Origin: Anaeromicropila populeti
Lineage (GTDB): Bacteria; Bacillota; Clostridia; Lachnospirales; Lachnospiraceae
Reading direction: 5' to 3'
DNA: 61,364 nucleotides
NCBI RefSeq assembly: GCF_900112775.1
Contig: NZ_FOYZ01000019.1
Span: 1 to 61,364, forward strand
The notes under the pieces are model-generated. The model saw nothing but the letters and a program-made list of their open reading frames with translations. It did not search any database and had not been told where the DNA came from. This document shows positions 43,923-52,051 of this stretch, piece after piece. Numbering within the stretch: the stretch's first letter is position 1; every line of letters starts with the position of its first letter. A program made the translations under genes and the position numbers.

Positions 43923-44774
43923 TTATCTAGTTCCCTTATATTTCAAAACATACTGGTTCAGTTCTACGTCTAATCTTCTCGCAATCATAGGACATTTTAC
44001 TTTCAAAAGGAAAAAAATATTATTACCAGACTCCGAAAGAGTTTCAAAATTCCCCTGTCCTTTACTAATAATAATATCTGCCTTCTGATAAATTCTAATA
44101 AATTCTTCGCTGCAATATTCCAAAATAGTACCAGGTGCATCACACCCTGATGATATCACATAAGAAACTTTCATTAAGCCCGAATTATAGGCATCCTCTA
44201 GTGTCACATCATTGATAATTGGGTTACTTCGTACTGCATACACAATTTCATAAGAAGTAAGCTGTTCTATAAGCACTTTATCAAATATGGTTTCTCCTGT
44301 GTTATCTCCCAAAATTAATATGCTCTTTGCTGTTTTTAGTTTTTTGTTTAAAAGATCCAAATCACAAATTGCAAACTCCTTTGCAAGCTCCTGATGGACA
44401 CATTGCTCCATATTAATACTGTTATAAATTGCCGCATCAATATTATTTCCTACTGCTGCAATTTTTAATGCCCAGTACATCTTGTCTTCTTGTTTGCTTA
44501 AAGACTCTTTTAATAAGGGGTAGCAATTCTCTGCCATTGCTAAATCAATTTCTTTCCGTTTTTTATATGGGTCTGTTACATTCGTAGTTTCCTTAATATA
44601 ATGATGAATTACCCTTGCTAAGTCGGGAGCATTTTTATACTGCCGATACTCCTTCAAAATCTCGATAGACCTTTCCATAATCTGAGCTTGCAGCTGTGTA
44701 TCTTCCGTTGCCATTCTAGCTGCTTCCAATACCTGTTTCAACATGCAAGGCAGACAATCAAGAAATAATTCCAT
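43923..44774 (-). CDS. DUF89 / ARMT1-like metal-dependent phosphatase
   Basis: A 283-residue DUF89 protein. It has an N-terminal LDCLPCMLKQ CxxC start, AVGNNIDAAIY, a metal-site LGDNTGETIFDK and ISKGQGNFETLSE, all matching the damage-control phosphatase fold. Family members hydrolyse damaged phosphometabolites using divalent metal. The CxxC subgroup is typical of anaerobes. Its place inside a zinc-transport operon suggests metal availability controls it, but the substrate is unknown. Confidence 0.85.
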   Translation of the reverse strand: MELFLDCLPCMLKQVLEAARMATEDTQLQAQIMERSIEILKEYRQYKNAPDLARVIHHYIKETTNVTDPYKKRKEIDLAMAENCYPLLKESLSKQEDKMYWALKIAAVGNNIDAAIYNSINMEQCVHQELAKEFAICDLDLLNKKLKTAKSILILGDNTGETIFDKVLIEQLTSYEIVYAVRSNPIINDVTLEDAYNSGLMKVSYVISSGCDAPGTILEYCSEEFIRIYQKADIIISKGQGNFETLSESGNNIFFLLKVKCPMIARRLDVELNQYVLKYKGTR

Positions 44775-44797
44775 TTATTCTCCCACCCTTTTCCACA

Positions 44798-45610
44798 TTA
44801 ATAATAACTATAGTAAATATATTCCTCTTCTGGTGCTTCTGCCTTTTCAATCGTTATATCCGTAAGCATAGGCACAGTCTCTCCTTCGTAATCACACTGG
44901 CTCATGGTCCCTGTAACGGTAATCCACTCTTCATCTGTAAGCTGGCTTCTTATATCACTTTCACAAGCCACACCATATACTACCATATCCGCCGCGCAGC
45001 ATACCATAAAATATCTGCCCGCCAAAAACTGATTTTCAGCAAATCCGTCAACGGTATACACCTGTGCAAGAAGCTGATACCTTTTCCCTAGAAAGAAATC
45101 CAAACTATTATAAGTATCCGTAAACCATTCAGCAAAAATATCATCTTGAATAATCGTCACTCCATCCACTTCATATTTTGCATACTTCTCGCTTATATCA
45201 TCACCTGCCAGCATCTCTTCTTCCACTATTTCTTCTGTTACATCTAAAACATCTTCATCTTCCACTTCTTGATTTTCAGTCACCCCTATAGTTTCCTGCC
45301 GGTTTCCATTTGCAATAATCAGCTCTGCATTTTTCACGCCATTTGCCGGAAAAATAATGGCTGCTGCAAGGGGAATCAGAAATAGAATATATCGGGATAA
45401 ACTTTCATTATGTCTGGCTTTCTTTATATTTGAAATCTGACTGACGGCAAATAGAAGTAACACTAAAATAGACAGCCATATTCCTGGAAAAAACCTGGGG
45501 TGCACATAATCATTAATTTTTTTACTTATCATACTATAAAATAATAAAACCGCAATGCCTAATAAAATAGAAATCTGAATCACTGCCTCTACATTTCTTT
45601 TCTTACCCAT
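44798..45610 (-). CDS. TIGR03943/DUF1980 family membrane protein
   Basis: A 270-residue protein with four N-terminal transmembrane helices (about 10-105), an acidic stretch (EVEDEDVLDVTEEIVEEEM) and a C-terminal soluble domain with YFMVCCAADMVVYGV, the conserved Cys-Cys of the YcgQ-like family. It is the usual partner of UPF0718 permeases (YcgQ-YcgR pair); the permease lies 9 bp upstream. Likely a metal-related transport accessory; the transported species is unknown. Confidence 0.85.
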   Translation of the reverse strand: MGKKRNVEAVIQISILLGIAVLLFYSMISKKINDYVHPRFFPGIWLSILVLLLFAVSQISNIKKARHNESLSRYILFLIPLAAAIIFPANGVKNAELIIANGNRQETIGVTENQEVEDEDVLDVTEEIVEEEMLAGDDISEKYAKYEVDGVTIIQDDIFAEWFTDTYNSLDFFLGKRYQLLAQVYTVDGFAENQFLAGRYFMVCCAADMVVYGVACESDIRSQLTDEEWITVTGTMSQCDYEGETVPMLTDITIEKAEAPEEEYIYYSYY

Positions 45611-45619
45611 ACAGCCCTC

Positions 45620-47179
45620 CTAATAAAAAATCCCGATTACTCCAAATACAATTGAACTCACTATAATTACCAGACCTGCAAGAAGTAAAATAAAACGCCT
45701 CTTCAATATTTCTGACAGCATAATCAAATTTTTAAAGTCCAGCATAGGTCCCATTACTATAAATGATAAAATAGGGATGGTTGCAAAATTAAAAGAAAAA
45801 CTTTTCCCTATAAATGCATTTGATGTAGAACAGGTTGACATGAAAACAGCTGCAATCATCATGACTAGAAACTGAATCAACACAGAACCTCCAATAAAGT
45901 TTTTCAGAAACTGTGGCACTACCGTCTGTAGTATAGATGAAACCATTGCTCCCATAATCACATATTCACCGACTCTGAAAAATTCAATTTTTGCCCCTTT
46001 TACAACTGCTTCTAATTTCCCCAATTTCCCGCTATACGTTACATCCAAAATGTCTTTTCCAACACTTAAGTATCTGCTGTTTGTTCTTATCACTTCATCT
46101 GTCTGAAAATTCAGTATTTTCAAAACAACACCTGTCACTATCCCGATTCCCATCCCGGCTGCCACCCTTATTACAGCTAGCTTCGGCTGCCCTGGAAAGG
46201 CATAGAGCATGGTAAAAAATACAATAGGATTAACCGCTGAGGAAGCCAGCCAGAAAGTAATTGTCTGGGGAAGTGGAGTTTCTTTCTTTAACAAACCAGA
46301 CACAATAGGAACCATACCACAGTCACATACTGGCACAAAAAGCCCCCCCAGTGCAGCAGCCAGAAAAGAAAGCCATTTTCCTCTTGAAAATTGTTTGATA
46401 ATCCAACCCGTTGAAACAAACATCTGTATGCTTGCTGAAATAAAGGCACCTAATAGAATAAAGGGAACTGCCTGCATTAAAATACTTAAAAATACAGTTG
46501 AAATAGACTGTAAGTCAGAACGCAGCCCGGAAACTGCAAAAACTGGAATCATAGAAAAGCAGATTAGAACAAAAAGAGTGATTTTCAATTCTGTTATCAT
46601 TCTATCGTGTCGCTCAAACGGAACCAAATAGCTTTCTAATTGTCTATTATGTACTGGATTGTCCAAAAAGAAAGCCTTTGTCCTTCTGTTAATGTTTTTA
46701 ATGTCCTGCACCAGGTGTCTCCGTTCAGCCTCATCCAAATCCTGGGATCGGTTTAATACTACCACATCACTATTGATTAAATGTGGCTGTACTAATGTTG
46801 GCATATTAAACAAATGAGTTCGGAATTTTGTTGCTTCAGATATGGAAATAATATTTCGGAATTTATATGCAAATGGCATTTTAATTCTCAATAATTTTGA
46901 TATATCCCACGCACCATTATATTCCATTAATATATACTCTGGTTTATAATCATTTCGCAGTTTTGTAAAGAACTGATCCGTAATCTCTGTTTGGTTTTCA
47001 ATCTTTACTAGTTCTACGGGATATTTTTCCATATTCTCATACTCAGCAATCCCTTCCTCACATACCACCAGCACAACTCTTGTGTATTCTTCAAAAAGCT
47101 TGCTTTCTAGAAAATTCTGTATAAACGTTGTCTTCCCACTCTCTAAAAAACCTGTTACTACATCAACATATGTTATCAT
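45620..47179 (-). CDS. Fusion of a CobW-type GTPase and a UPF0718 (YcgR-like) permease
   Basis: A 519-residue protein. Residues 1-200 are a CobW/COG0523 G3E-like GTPase with Walker A GFLESGKT (10-17) and a weakened NKxD (VVLNRSQDL). The CxCC metal motif usual in COG0523 is absent. Residues about 205-519 are a permease with eight or so helices, PVCDCGMVPIVSG and STCSTSNAFIGKSF motifs of the UPF0718 family. GTPase and permease are normally separate genes. With znuBCA upstream and its YcgQ-type partner downstream it probably moves or delivers a divalent metal. Confidence 0.85.
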   Translation of the reverse strand: MITYVDVVTGFLESGKTTFIQNFLESKLFEEYTRVVLVVCEEGIAEYENMEKYPVELVKIENQTEITDQFFTKLRNDYKPEYILMEYNGAWDISKLLRIKMPFAYKFRNIISISEATKFRTHLFNMPTLVQPHLINSDVVVLNRSQDLDEAERRHLVQDIKNINRRTKAFFLDNPVHNRQLESYLVPFERHDRMITELKITLFVLICFSMIPVFAVSGLRSDLQSISTVFLSILMQAVPFILLGAFISASIQMFVSTGWIIKQFSRGKWLSFLAAALGGLFVPVCDCGMVPIVSGLLKKETPLPQTITFWLASSAVNPIVFFTMLYAFPGQPKLAVIRVAAGMGIGIVTGVVLKILNFQTDEVIRTNSRYLSVGKDILDVTYSGKLGKLEAVVKGAKIEFFRVGEYVIMGAMVSSILQTVVPQFLKNFIGGSVLIQFLVMMIAAVFMSTCSTSNAFIGKSFSFNFATIPILSFIVMGPMLDFKNLIMLSEILKRRFILLLAGLVIIVSSIVFGVIGIFY

Positions 47180-47189
47180 AATTTTCCCC

Positions 47190-48014
47190 TTAACTCCTTA
47201 CTTTTCGTTTTCTTACAATAGTACTTATGCCATATACTACAAAATAAAATACTACTGCTAAAATTACGATAGAAGCACCTGACGCAACATTTACAACATA
47301 AGAAATCCATAACCCTGCTACACAGAATATAATACCACAAATAATGGAAAAAATCATGCATTTTAGTAGTTGGGAAGAAAATAATTTAGCTGTTGCTGCT
47401 GGTGCAGTAAGTAAGGCAAGAACTAAAATAATTCCGGCAACCCGAATTAATACCACAATCGACATTGCAATCAATGCCAGAAGCAAAAATTCTAGTATAA
47501 CCGTTTTTATTCCAATAATAGAGGCAAATTCTTCATCAAACAAATATGCTTTCCAGTCCTGAAACAGAACAAGCACAACAGACACAACCAGAATTGTCAT
47601 AATCAGCATCCATTTTAAATCGGATTTTGTTACAGATAAAATATTTCCAAACAAATAAGAGTTCATATCGGGCGGATACCCCTTCATGCAAGCAATGAAT
47701 ACAATTCCAAGTGCCATTCCAAGAGACCAGAACAATCCAATAACAACATCCGACTGTACCCCTCCTTTTCGTTTCACAACTCCTATTCCAAACGCAGCAC
47801 AAAGAGAAAACAAAAAAGCACCGATGATCGGCTCAATTCCTAACAAATATCCCAATCCAACTCCACCGTATGCCGTATGCGCAATCCCTCCACTCATCAT
47901 TACCAGTTTCTTTTCTACTATAATCACACCAATAATTCCACATACAATACTTGCAAGAACACTTGCAAATAAAGCATTTTGCAGAAACTGATATTTAAAA
48001 ACTGCTTGTATCAC
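47190..48014 (-). CDS. znuB: Zinc/manganese ABC permease
   Basis: A 274-residue ABC-3 family membrane protein with about eight helices (SGGIAHTAYGGVGLGYLLG, GIVIVLALLTAPAATAKL-type core). I start it at a GTG (48014), 1 bp past the znuC stop and 9 nt from GGAGG. A longer reading would overlap znuC without reason. It is the membrane channel of the metal importer. Confidence 0.92.
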   Translation of the reverse strand: MIQAVFKYQFLQNALFASVLASIVCGIIGVIIVEKKLVMMSGGIAHTAYGGVGLGYLLGIEPIIGAFLFSLCAAFGIGVVKRKGGVQSDVVIGLFWSLGMALGIVFIACMKGYPPDMNSYLFGNILSVTKSDLKWMLIMTILVVSVVLVLFQDWKAYLFDEEFASIIGIKTVILEFLLLALIAMSIVVLIRVAGIILVLALLTAPAATAKLFSSQLLKCMIFSIICGIIFCVAGLWISYVVNVASGASIVILAVVFYFVVYGISTIVRKRKVRS

Positions 48015-48015
48015 T

Positions 48016-48780
48016 TCACTCTTCCTCCTTATGTTCTCGCAATACTCTGTGTGGCACACCATGAGCAATTAAATCAACAGGACAACCATAAAGCTGCTTC
48101 ATAATCTTATCATTTACTTCTGGTTCTCCATGATACACTAAAGTCCCATTTAAGCAAGCAAGCTTTTTCACCTTAGATGATATAGCTAATAAATCATGGG
48201 TAACCAATATAATTGTTTTTTCTCTGTTTAGCTCTTCCAGCAACGTAAAAATTTGTTCTCTGGAAACAGCATCCACACTTGCTGTTGGTTCATCCAGCAA
48301 CAGAATTCTCGGATTCACTGCTAAGGCCCTTGCAATCAGCAGTCGCTGAAACTCTCCTCCAGAGAGTTCAGCAATTTGTCTGTTTGCAAGCTTCTCAATT
48401 CCTACCCGTTCTAATTTTTCCCAAGCAGTCATTTTATCCTTCTTTGAATAATGGAAAAAGGGGGCTAGACCATGCTTCAATTGTCCAGTTAGTACAACCT
48501 CAATGCAAGAAATTGGGAACTGCTTATCCATATTGGAAAATTGAGGAACATAACCTATTTCACTTCTGTTTTTCATATGTGCTTTATTATAAATCTGTAT
48601 TTGCCCTGTAGTTACAGGTATTAAGCCTAAAATGGCCTTTAACAGTGTAGATTTTCCACCACCATTTGGTCCCATAATGCCTAAAAATTCTCCCTCTGAA
48701 ACATCCAGAAAAATATTTTGCAATGCCTGTGTCTTACCATAATTTACAGACAAATTAGTAATGTGTACTGCTGTTTCCAT
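48016..48780 (-). CDS. znuC: Zinc/manganese ABC transporter ATPase
   Basis: A 254-residue ATPase with Walker A GPNGGGKST, signature LSGGEFQRLLIARAL, Walker B ILLLDEPTA and the switch His in VTHD. It powers ZnuB. Its ATG overlaps the znuA stop (TAATG). Confidence 0.94.
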   Translation of the reverse strand: METAVHITNLSVNYGKTQALQNIFLDVSEGEFLGIMGPNGGGKSTLLKAILGLIPVTTGQIQIYNKAHMKNRSEIGYVPQFSNMDKQFPISCIEVVLTGQLKHGLAPFFHYSKKDKMTAWEKLERVGIEKLANRQIAELSGGEFQRLLIARALAVNPRILLLDEPTASVDAVSREQIFTLLEELNREKTIILVTHDLLAISSKVKKLACLNGTLVYHGEPEVNDKIMKQLYGCPVDLIAHGVPHRVLREHKEEE

Positions 48781-49655
48781 TATTCCATCGCCTCTGCCAT
48801 CGTATCTGCCATTTTTTTTAGATTTTCAATATAATCAGCTGCAAGTGGAGCAAGCTGAATTGTTTTACCCCCAAGTTCTTCTGCAAAGGATTCTGACTGA
48901 CTGCTGTCAATTTCTTCTTGGTAAAAAATAACTTTAATATTTTCTTCCTTTGCCATATCAATTACTTCCTGCAAATGCTCTGGGGTTGCTTCTTTACCTT
49001 CTTCCTCCAGTGCGTACATAGTAAGTCCGTAATCCTCTGCCAAATATCCGAATGCTGGATGATAAACAATAAACTTTTTATTCTGGACATTTTCCAATGC
49101 CTTTGTTATGTCCTGATCAAGAGCATCCAGCTGATCCATATATTCCTTAGCATTTTTCTCATACGTCTCTTTATTTGCACTATCCAGATTGCTCATTTCA
49201 CGGGCAATCACTTCAACCATTGTTTTTACTCTTTTGGGTGAAAGCCATATATGAGGATCTCGTTCTCCTGACTCAAACGTCCGATCCGGATACACCTTTG
49301 CAACCTCCTCTTGAAGTGATACCACATTTACCTCTCCTGCATTTGGCAAAATGTTCGCTTCCTCAGTTGGCACTCCAATCGTAAAGTACAATGCTGAATC
49401 GTAAAACTTTTCCATCTGCGCAGGTGAAGGTTCATAATTTTCTGGACTGCTTCCTGGTGGAATTAGTGTAACCACCTCCGCCAAATCACCGCATACCGCC
49501 TCTACAAAAGTCTTCTGAGGCACAATACTTACTGCTATGGTTAGTTTTTCACTGCTTGTCTCTGTTTCCTTTTCTTTATTACATCCTGTTAAAAATAATG
49601 CCCCTGCTATCACTAAGAAACTAAGGCATTTCCAGATTCTTTGTTTTGTTTTCAT
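48780..49655 (-). CDS. znuA: Zinc-binding lipoprotein of the ABC importer
   Basis: A 291-residue cluster A-I binding protein with LTGC lipobox (Cys25 from the ATG at 49655, AAAGGA upstream). Metal ligands are apparent in DPHIWLSPKR (His), FIVYHPAFGYLAEDYGL (His) and a C-terminal Asp region. The His-rich loop of high-capacity ZnuA proteins is absent, so Zn versus Mn cannot be settled by sequence. First gene of the operon, under a Zur-like operator. Confidence 0.92.
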   Translation of the reverse strand: MKTKQRIWKCLSFLVIAGALFLTGCNKEKETETSSEKLTIAVSIVPQKTFVEAVCGDLAEVVTLIPPGSSPENYEPSPAQMEKFYDSALYFTIGVPTEEANILPNAGEVNVVSLQEEVAKVYPDRTFESGERDPHIWLSPKRVKTMVEVIAREMSNLDSANKETYEKNAKEYMDQLDALDQDITKALENVQNKKFIVYHPAFGYLAEDYGLTMYALEEEGKEATPEHLQEVIDMAKEENIKVIFYQEEIDSSQSESFAEELGGKTIQLAPLAADYIENLKKMADTMAEAME

Positions 49656-49681
49656 TTTTGCTCTGTCCTTTCTCTTTTTGC

Positions 49682-49734
49682 AAACGCAAATCATTTGCAT
49701 TTACAATTTTATGACAGCAGTTATGAAATGTCAA
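49682..49734 (-). promoter_or_regulatory. znuA promoter with Zur-like palindrome
   Basis: TTGACA (49734-49729) and TAAAAT (49711-49706) are 17 bp apart on the - strand. A 21-bp palindrome, AAACGCAAAT - C - ATTTGCATTT (49682-49702, one mismatch between arms), lies just downstream of the -10, where a bound repressor would block initiation. The form fits Fur-family sites, hence Zur. Confidence 0.7.
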
Positions 49735-49742
49735 TACTATTT

Positions 49743-50531
49743 TTAAATATCCCACCTAAAGTTTTTAGTAATAGCAACCTCATATGCCACATACTCATAG
49801 TCAAAATGATACCCCAGCTTTTCAGCCAAAGCCACCGACCATTTGTTTTGTGCATCCCAACTTGGATACCATTTTCTCTCAAGACATTCCAATATTAATT
49901 TGGCTCCGCATACATATGCCAGTCCATTTCTTCTGTAGTCTTCTCTAGTATCTATTTCAATTTCAATACCATTTTGATAGCTCGAATAGGAAGAGGCTCC
50001 CGAAACAAGTACCCCATCCTTTAATACAACTGCACCAATTCCAAGGCTTTTATACTCTTCAAATGTTTCATATTGAGATACTAAATCCGCGCTCCAGTCA
50101 TTTGCCTTACATAAATGAAATATATCTTCATCTACCATTTTTAACGAATATTCTGGTGGTAATAAACAAATCACCTTTTGCAGTTTTCCCTTGTCAAATA
50201 CCGAATATTCCTTTTTCATTGCATAACGTGTCACTCTTTTGGCTTTTTCTCCATAGGTCTCTTCAATTAATTTGCCCCAGCTGTCATTTTGTGGAATCAT
50301 AATAATTATATCCTTCTGATAGCTTTCAGGCTTATATTGAACTAAATCTTTCTCTGGTGAACCAGCAAAAAAGCAGAAATCCCCCAAAACAGCCATTGCT
50401 GACGTTGGGTTCTCCTGACTGGTTACATAAATGGTACCCATTATATTTTCCAGACATGACCATATTAACGTTTCTTTCCAATTACCAAACAAGGCTTCTA
50501 CTTTTTGTGTATCACTTATTTTATCAATCAT
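49743..50531 (-). CDS. GNAT acetyltransferase (GNAT_acetyltr_2 type)
   Basis: A 262-residue protein with a variable N-terminal half and a C-terminal GNAT domain (EIEIDTREDYRRNGLAYVCGAKLIL, WDAQNKWSVALAEKLGY) matching the PF12746 group. The substrate is unknown. GGGAG precedes the ATG; it is a separate unit ending close to the znuA promoter. Confidence 0.85.
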   Translation of the reverse strand: MIDKISDTQKVEALFGNWKETLIWSCLENIMGTIYVTSQENPTSAMAVLGDFCFFAGSPEKDLVQYKPESYQKDIIIMIPQNDSWGKLIEETYGEKAKRVTRYAMKKEYSVFDKGKLQKVICLLPPEYSLKMVDEDIFHLCKANDWSADLVSQYETFEEYKSLGIGAVVLKDGVLVSGASSYSSYQNGIEIEIDTREDYRRNGLAYVCGAKLILECLERKWYPSWDAQNKWSVALAEKLGYHFDYEYVAYEVAITKNFRWDI

Positions 50532-50555
50532 AGTTTATCTCCCTTTCATTTAAAA

Positions 50556-50586
50556 AGCCTCAGACTTATTATGTAAGTAAGAGGCT
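50556..50586 (-). terminator. Terminator after truA
   Basis: AGCCTC/GAGGCT arms with an inner ACTTA/TAAGT stem form a long hairpin 10 bp past the truA stop. The - strand then has TTTTT. Confidence 0.7.
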
Positions 50587-50595
50587 GCATTATCA

Positions 50596-51336
50596 TTAAT
50601 ATTGAATTTCCTGCAAGAATAGTCCCTTTGGATCTGCTGGCTCACTTCCTTCTACAGGTGAATCTGGATTTAAAATGTCATCCAGTTCTTCCACCTTTCG
50701 CTCCTCCAGTCCAATGTCCAGTAGCGTTTCCACTATCATTCTTGCCATATTATGAAGAAAGTCATTGGCACAAATTGTAATTTGGATTTCCTTTAGATCC
50801 TTATATATGTCAATGTGAAGAATTTCCTTCTCAGTGGATTTTGTCTTCTTTACGGTAGATAAAAATTTGAAATCATGTCTGCCCACTAGCTTATCCGCAG
50901 CAAGCTTCATCCGTTCCAAATCTGGTGTATGAAAACTATAGTAAGTATATTTTCTGTCAAATACACTTGGTACATCACCAATGGCAATACGGTACATATA
51001 TGTGATTGATTTTGCATTTAAACTAGCATGAAAACGCTCTTGCATTTCCTCCACTTCCAAAATTGCAATGTCCATTGGAAGATATCGATTCAAATACTGT
51101 TTGATTTCCCATGTTTTCATACTTGTATTTGTTTTAAAATTCACTACCTGTGCATTTGCATGAACTCCTGTCTCAGTCCGGCAGCCACAGAATAATTCTA
51201 CATTTTCATCCGTCATTTTACGAATAACTTCCATGATTTTATTTTCTATCGTATTAGCTGCTTCCCCCTTACCCAGACGTTGCCAGCCGCTATATCTGCT
51301 TCCATCATATTCTATTGTCAATTTAATATTTCTCAT
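50596..51336 (-). CDS. truA: TruA-type tRNA pseudouridine synthase with altered catalytic motif
   Basis: A 246-residue protein co-linear with TruA (tRNA pseudouridine 38-40 synthase): LTIEYDGSRYSGWQR start, GVHANAQVVNF, LNRYLPMDIAI, AKSITYMYRIA, HDFKFLSTVKK and FLHNMARMIVETLLDIG. The motif that is normally RTDxGVHA, with the essential Asp nucleophile, reads RTETGVHA, so residue 55 is Glu (codon GAG). Either this paralogue tolerates Glu, is inactive, or does another job. GAGGT precedes the ATG. Confidence 0.88.
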   Translation of the reverse strand: MRNIKLTIEYDGSRYSGWQRLGKGEAANTIENKIMEVIRKMTDENVELFCGCRTETGVHANAQVVNFKTNTSMKTWEIKQYLNRYLPMDIAILEVEEMQERFHASLNAKSITYMYRIAIGDVPSVFDRKYTYYSFHTPDLERMKLAADKLVGRHDFKFLSTVKKTKSTEKEILHIDIYKDLKEIQITICANDFLHNMARMIVETLLDIGLEERKVEELDDILNPDSPVEGSEPADPKGLFLQEIQY

Positions 51337-51399
51337 GTTTTACCTCATTCTTCATCTTTTGCTACTACTATAATACAAAACAATCAAAATGTAAATGAA

Positions 51400-51864
51400 T
51401 TAGTCTCTTTCATTGCTTGGAATTCTAATTACACAACCTGGTTTTAATAAAATATCCTCTGCTTTATTGTAATACATTAAATCTTCCATATCTACATCAA
51501 AATAGTCCATTACCTTTTGAATGGAATCATTAACACAAACTACATAAGACATTACAGTATCATTGGCACTGGAATTCAGTTCATTTTCCATCATTGGTTG
51601 TTCCATCACTGGTGAATTTAATATTGGCATTTCCATTACGGGTGGCTTCATAGGAGTTATTTCTTCAATCATTTCACCAACAGAAGCAATCGGAGGTTCA
51701 ATAGGAATACAAATTTCATCTCCAATTTGTAAATTATATATTTCAGCATATGGGTTTGCTCTTAATATCAATGCTAATGGTACATTATACCTTCTACTTA
51801 AACTATATAAAGTATCACCCTTTTTAATTACATATGTCATTCCGTTACAAGTTTCAAAATTCAT
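51400..51864 (-). CDS. LysM-domain protein, two LysM repeats
   Basis: A 154-residue protein from the ATG at 51864 (GGAAGG upstream). LysM 1 is at about 7-52 (YVIKKGDTLYSLSRRYNVPLA...QIGDEICIP). A P/M/E-rich spacer (about 55-100) follows, then a more divergent LysM 2 (about 105-150). There is no signal peptide, so it may be a spore- or cytosol-associated protein rather than secreted. Role unknown. Confidence 0.85.
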   Translation of the reverse strand: MNFETCNGMTYVIKKGDTLYSLSRRYNVPLALILRANPYAEIYNLQIGDEICIPIEPPIASVGEMIEEITPMKPPVMEMPILNSPVMEQPMMENELNSSANDTVMSYVVCVNDSIQKVMDYFDVDMEDLMYYNKAEDILLKPGCVIRIPSNERD

Positions 51865-51961
51865 ACAATTACCTTCCAATTAAGATACGTTTATTGGTAT
51901 ATTATATTCCTATTTTGTAAAAATGTACCCTTTGGTTCTTATTAAAATATTTATTTCCCAG

Positions 51962-51990
51962 TTGAACTTATTCCTATTATAGAATATAAT
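51962..51990 (+). promoter_or_regulatory. Promoter of the dehydratase activase gene
   Basis: TTGAAC (51962-51967) and TATAAT (51985-51990) with a 17-bp spacer, about 60 bp before the coding start. Confidence 0.55.
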
Positions 51991-52051
51991 AAGTCTGTAT
52001 GTTTTTAACAACTGACTATTCATAAGGGAGGAACAGCGCAAGCTGGAACAT

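Noticed and set aside
47176-48068. Longer znuB reading overlapping znuC by 53 bp and other-frame ORFs
   Set aside because: The GTG at 48014 with GGAGG and a 1-bp gap to znuC explains the gene without overlap; other frames are shadows.
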